Source: Bacteroidales bacterium
Lineage (GTDB): Bacteria; Bacteroidota; Bacteroidia; Bacteroidales; B39-G9
Assembly: GCA_023145555.1 (NCBI GenBank)
Contig: JAGLDO010000159.1
Coordinates: forward strand, 1 to 7,120
Length of the DNA: 7,120 nucleotides
Direction: 5' to 3'
Shown here piece after piece: positions 6,829 through 7,120 of the stretch. The notes under the pieces are model-generated. The model had not been told where the DNA came from. It saw only the letters and a list, made by a program, of their open reading frames with translations, and made no database searches. A program made the translations under genes and the position numbers. The stretch's first letter is position 1. Every line of letters starts with the position of its first letter.

Positions 6829-6857
6829 AAAAAAAAGTCTTCATTACGAAGACTTTT
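6829..6857 (-). terminator. Rho-independent terminator of rpsT
   Basis: A perfect 10-bp stem (AAAAGTCTTC at 6833-6842 against GAAGACTTTT at 6848-6857) closes the five-base loop ATTAC. Read on the minus strand, the stem ends in an eight-base T-run (6836-6829), the form expected for termination 17 nt after the rpsT stop codon. The plus-strand reading lacks a continuous T-run, so it probably works in one direction only. Confidence 0.85.
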
Positions 6858-6874
6858 AACTTTTTTGATATGGC

Positions 6875-7120
6875 TTATAAACTAGTAACATGCAAATTTA
6901 AACTTGACTTTAAATTTGATGCTTTATTCTTATGAATAATATTCTTTTTTGCAAGCTTGTCAAGCATTGATGCTACTTTTGGCAATAATTCTTCGGCAAC
7001 GTTCTTGTCTTCGGTTGCTCTTAATTTGCTAATAGCACTTCTTGTTGTTTTAGCATAAAATTTATTATGCAATCTTCTTTTTTCGCCTTGACGAATTCTC
7101 TTTTTTGCTGAAATATGATT
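6875..7120 (-). CDS. rpsT: 30S ribosomal protein S20, 5' end cut by window edge
   Basis: Ribosomal protein S20 is a primary binder of 16S rRNA in the small subunit and forms a three-helix bundle. Reading the minus strand to the very end of the window gives 81 residues beginning NHISAKKRIRQGEKRRLHNK and ending HVTSL. It includes the family-typical stretch LLPKVASMLDKLAKKNIIHK in the middle and NKASNLKSSL near the C-terminus. S20 proteins normally start MANHKSA, so only the Met-Ala codons should be missing, predicting a full length of about 83 residues. An apparent shorter reading beginning at the TTG at 7072 is internal: that codon is the Leu of RRLHNK. It is a separate transcription unit ended by the hairpin at 6829-6857; its promoter and any leader control lie outside the window. 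Confidence 0.95.
   Translation of the reverse strand, partial: NHISAKKRIRQGEKRRLHNKFYAKTTRSAISKLRATEDKNVAEELLPKVASMLDKLAKKNIIHKNKASNLKSSLNLHVTSL

Overview
This is an AT-rich stretch (roughly 30% GC by eye) of a Gram-negative chromosome, most likely from the phylum Bacteroidota. Four things point there. LpxK implies lipid A synthesis. Upp has the C-terminal form GLGDAGDLAFG that I associate with this phylum. The genes lack Shine-Dalgarno sequences. The two best promoter candidates match the Bacteroidota pattern (TTTG or TTG near -33, TAnnTTTG near -7) rather than the E. coli sigma-70 pattern. The genus cannot be named from the sequence alone.

Layout. 1-1272 (+): 3' part of a leucine-rich repeat protein gene cut by the left edge. 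1292-1328: bidirectional terminator between two convergent genes. 1356-4305 (-): sppA then lpxK, probably one transcript, with a perfect 13-bp inverted repeat between them. 4306-4460: divergent promoter region for sppA and folK. 4461-4970 (+): folK, whose stop codon overlaps that of the convergent gene beyond it. 4967-6811 (-): a tight cluster radC, upp and a gene for an unrecognised four-helix membrane protein. 6829-6857: terminator. 6875-7120 (-): rpsT, missing only its first one or two codons at the right edge. No gap without a gene exceeds 300 bases, and I see no tRNA, rRNA, CRISPR array, insertion sequence or riboswitch.

Function. Apart from the LRR protein and the membrane protein, this is housekeeping: lipid A 4'-phosphorylation (LpxK), inner-membrane peptide hydrolysis (SppA), folate synthesis (FolK), uracil salvage (Upp), a conserved RadC/JAMM protein and ribosomal protein S20. 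I find no sign of a defence system or mobile element and no convincing new system. The points most worth a second look are the inverted repeat at the start of lpxK, the unknown membrane protein coupled to upp, the exactly periodic LRR array whose N-terminus lies outside the window, and the identical loop sequence in the two terminators.
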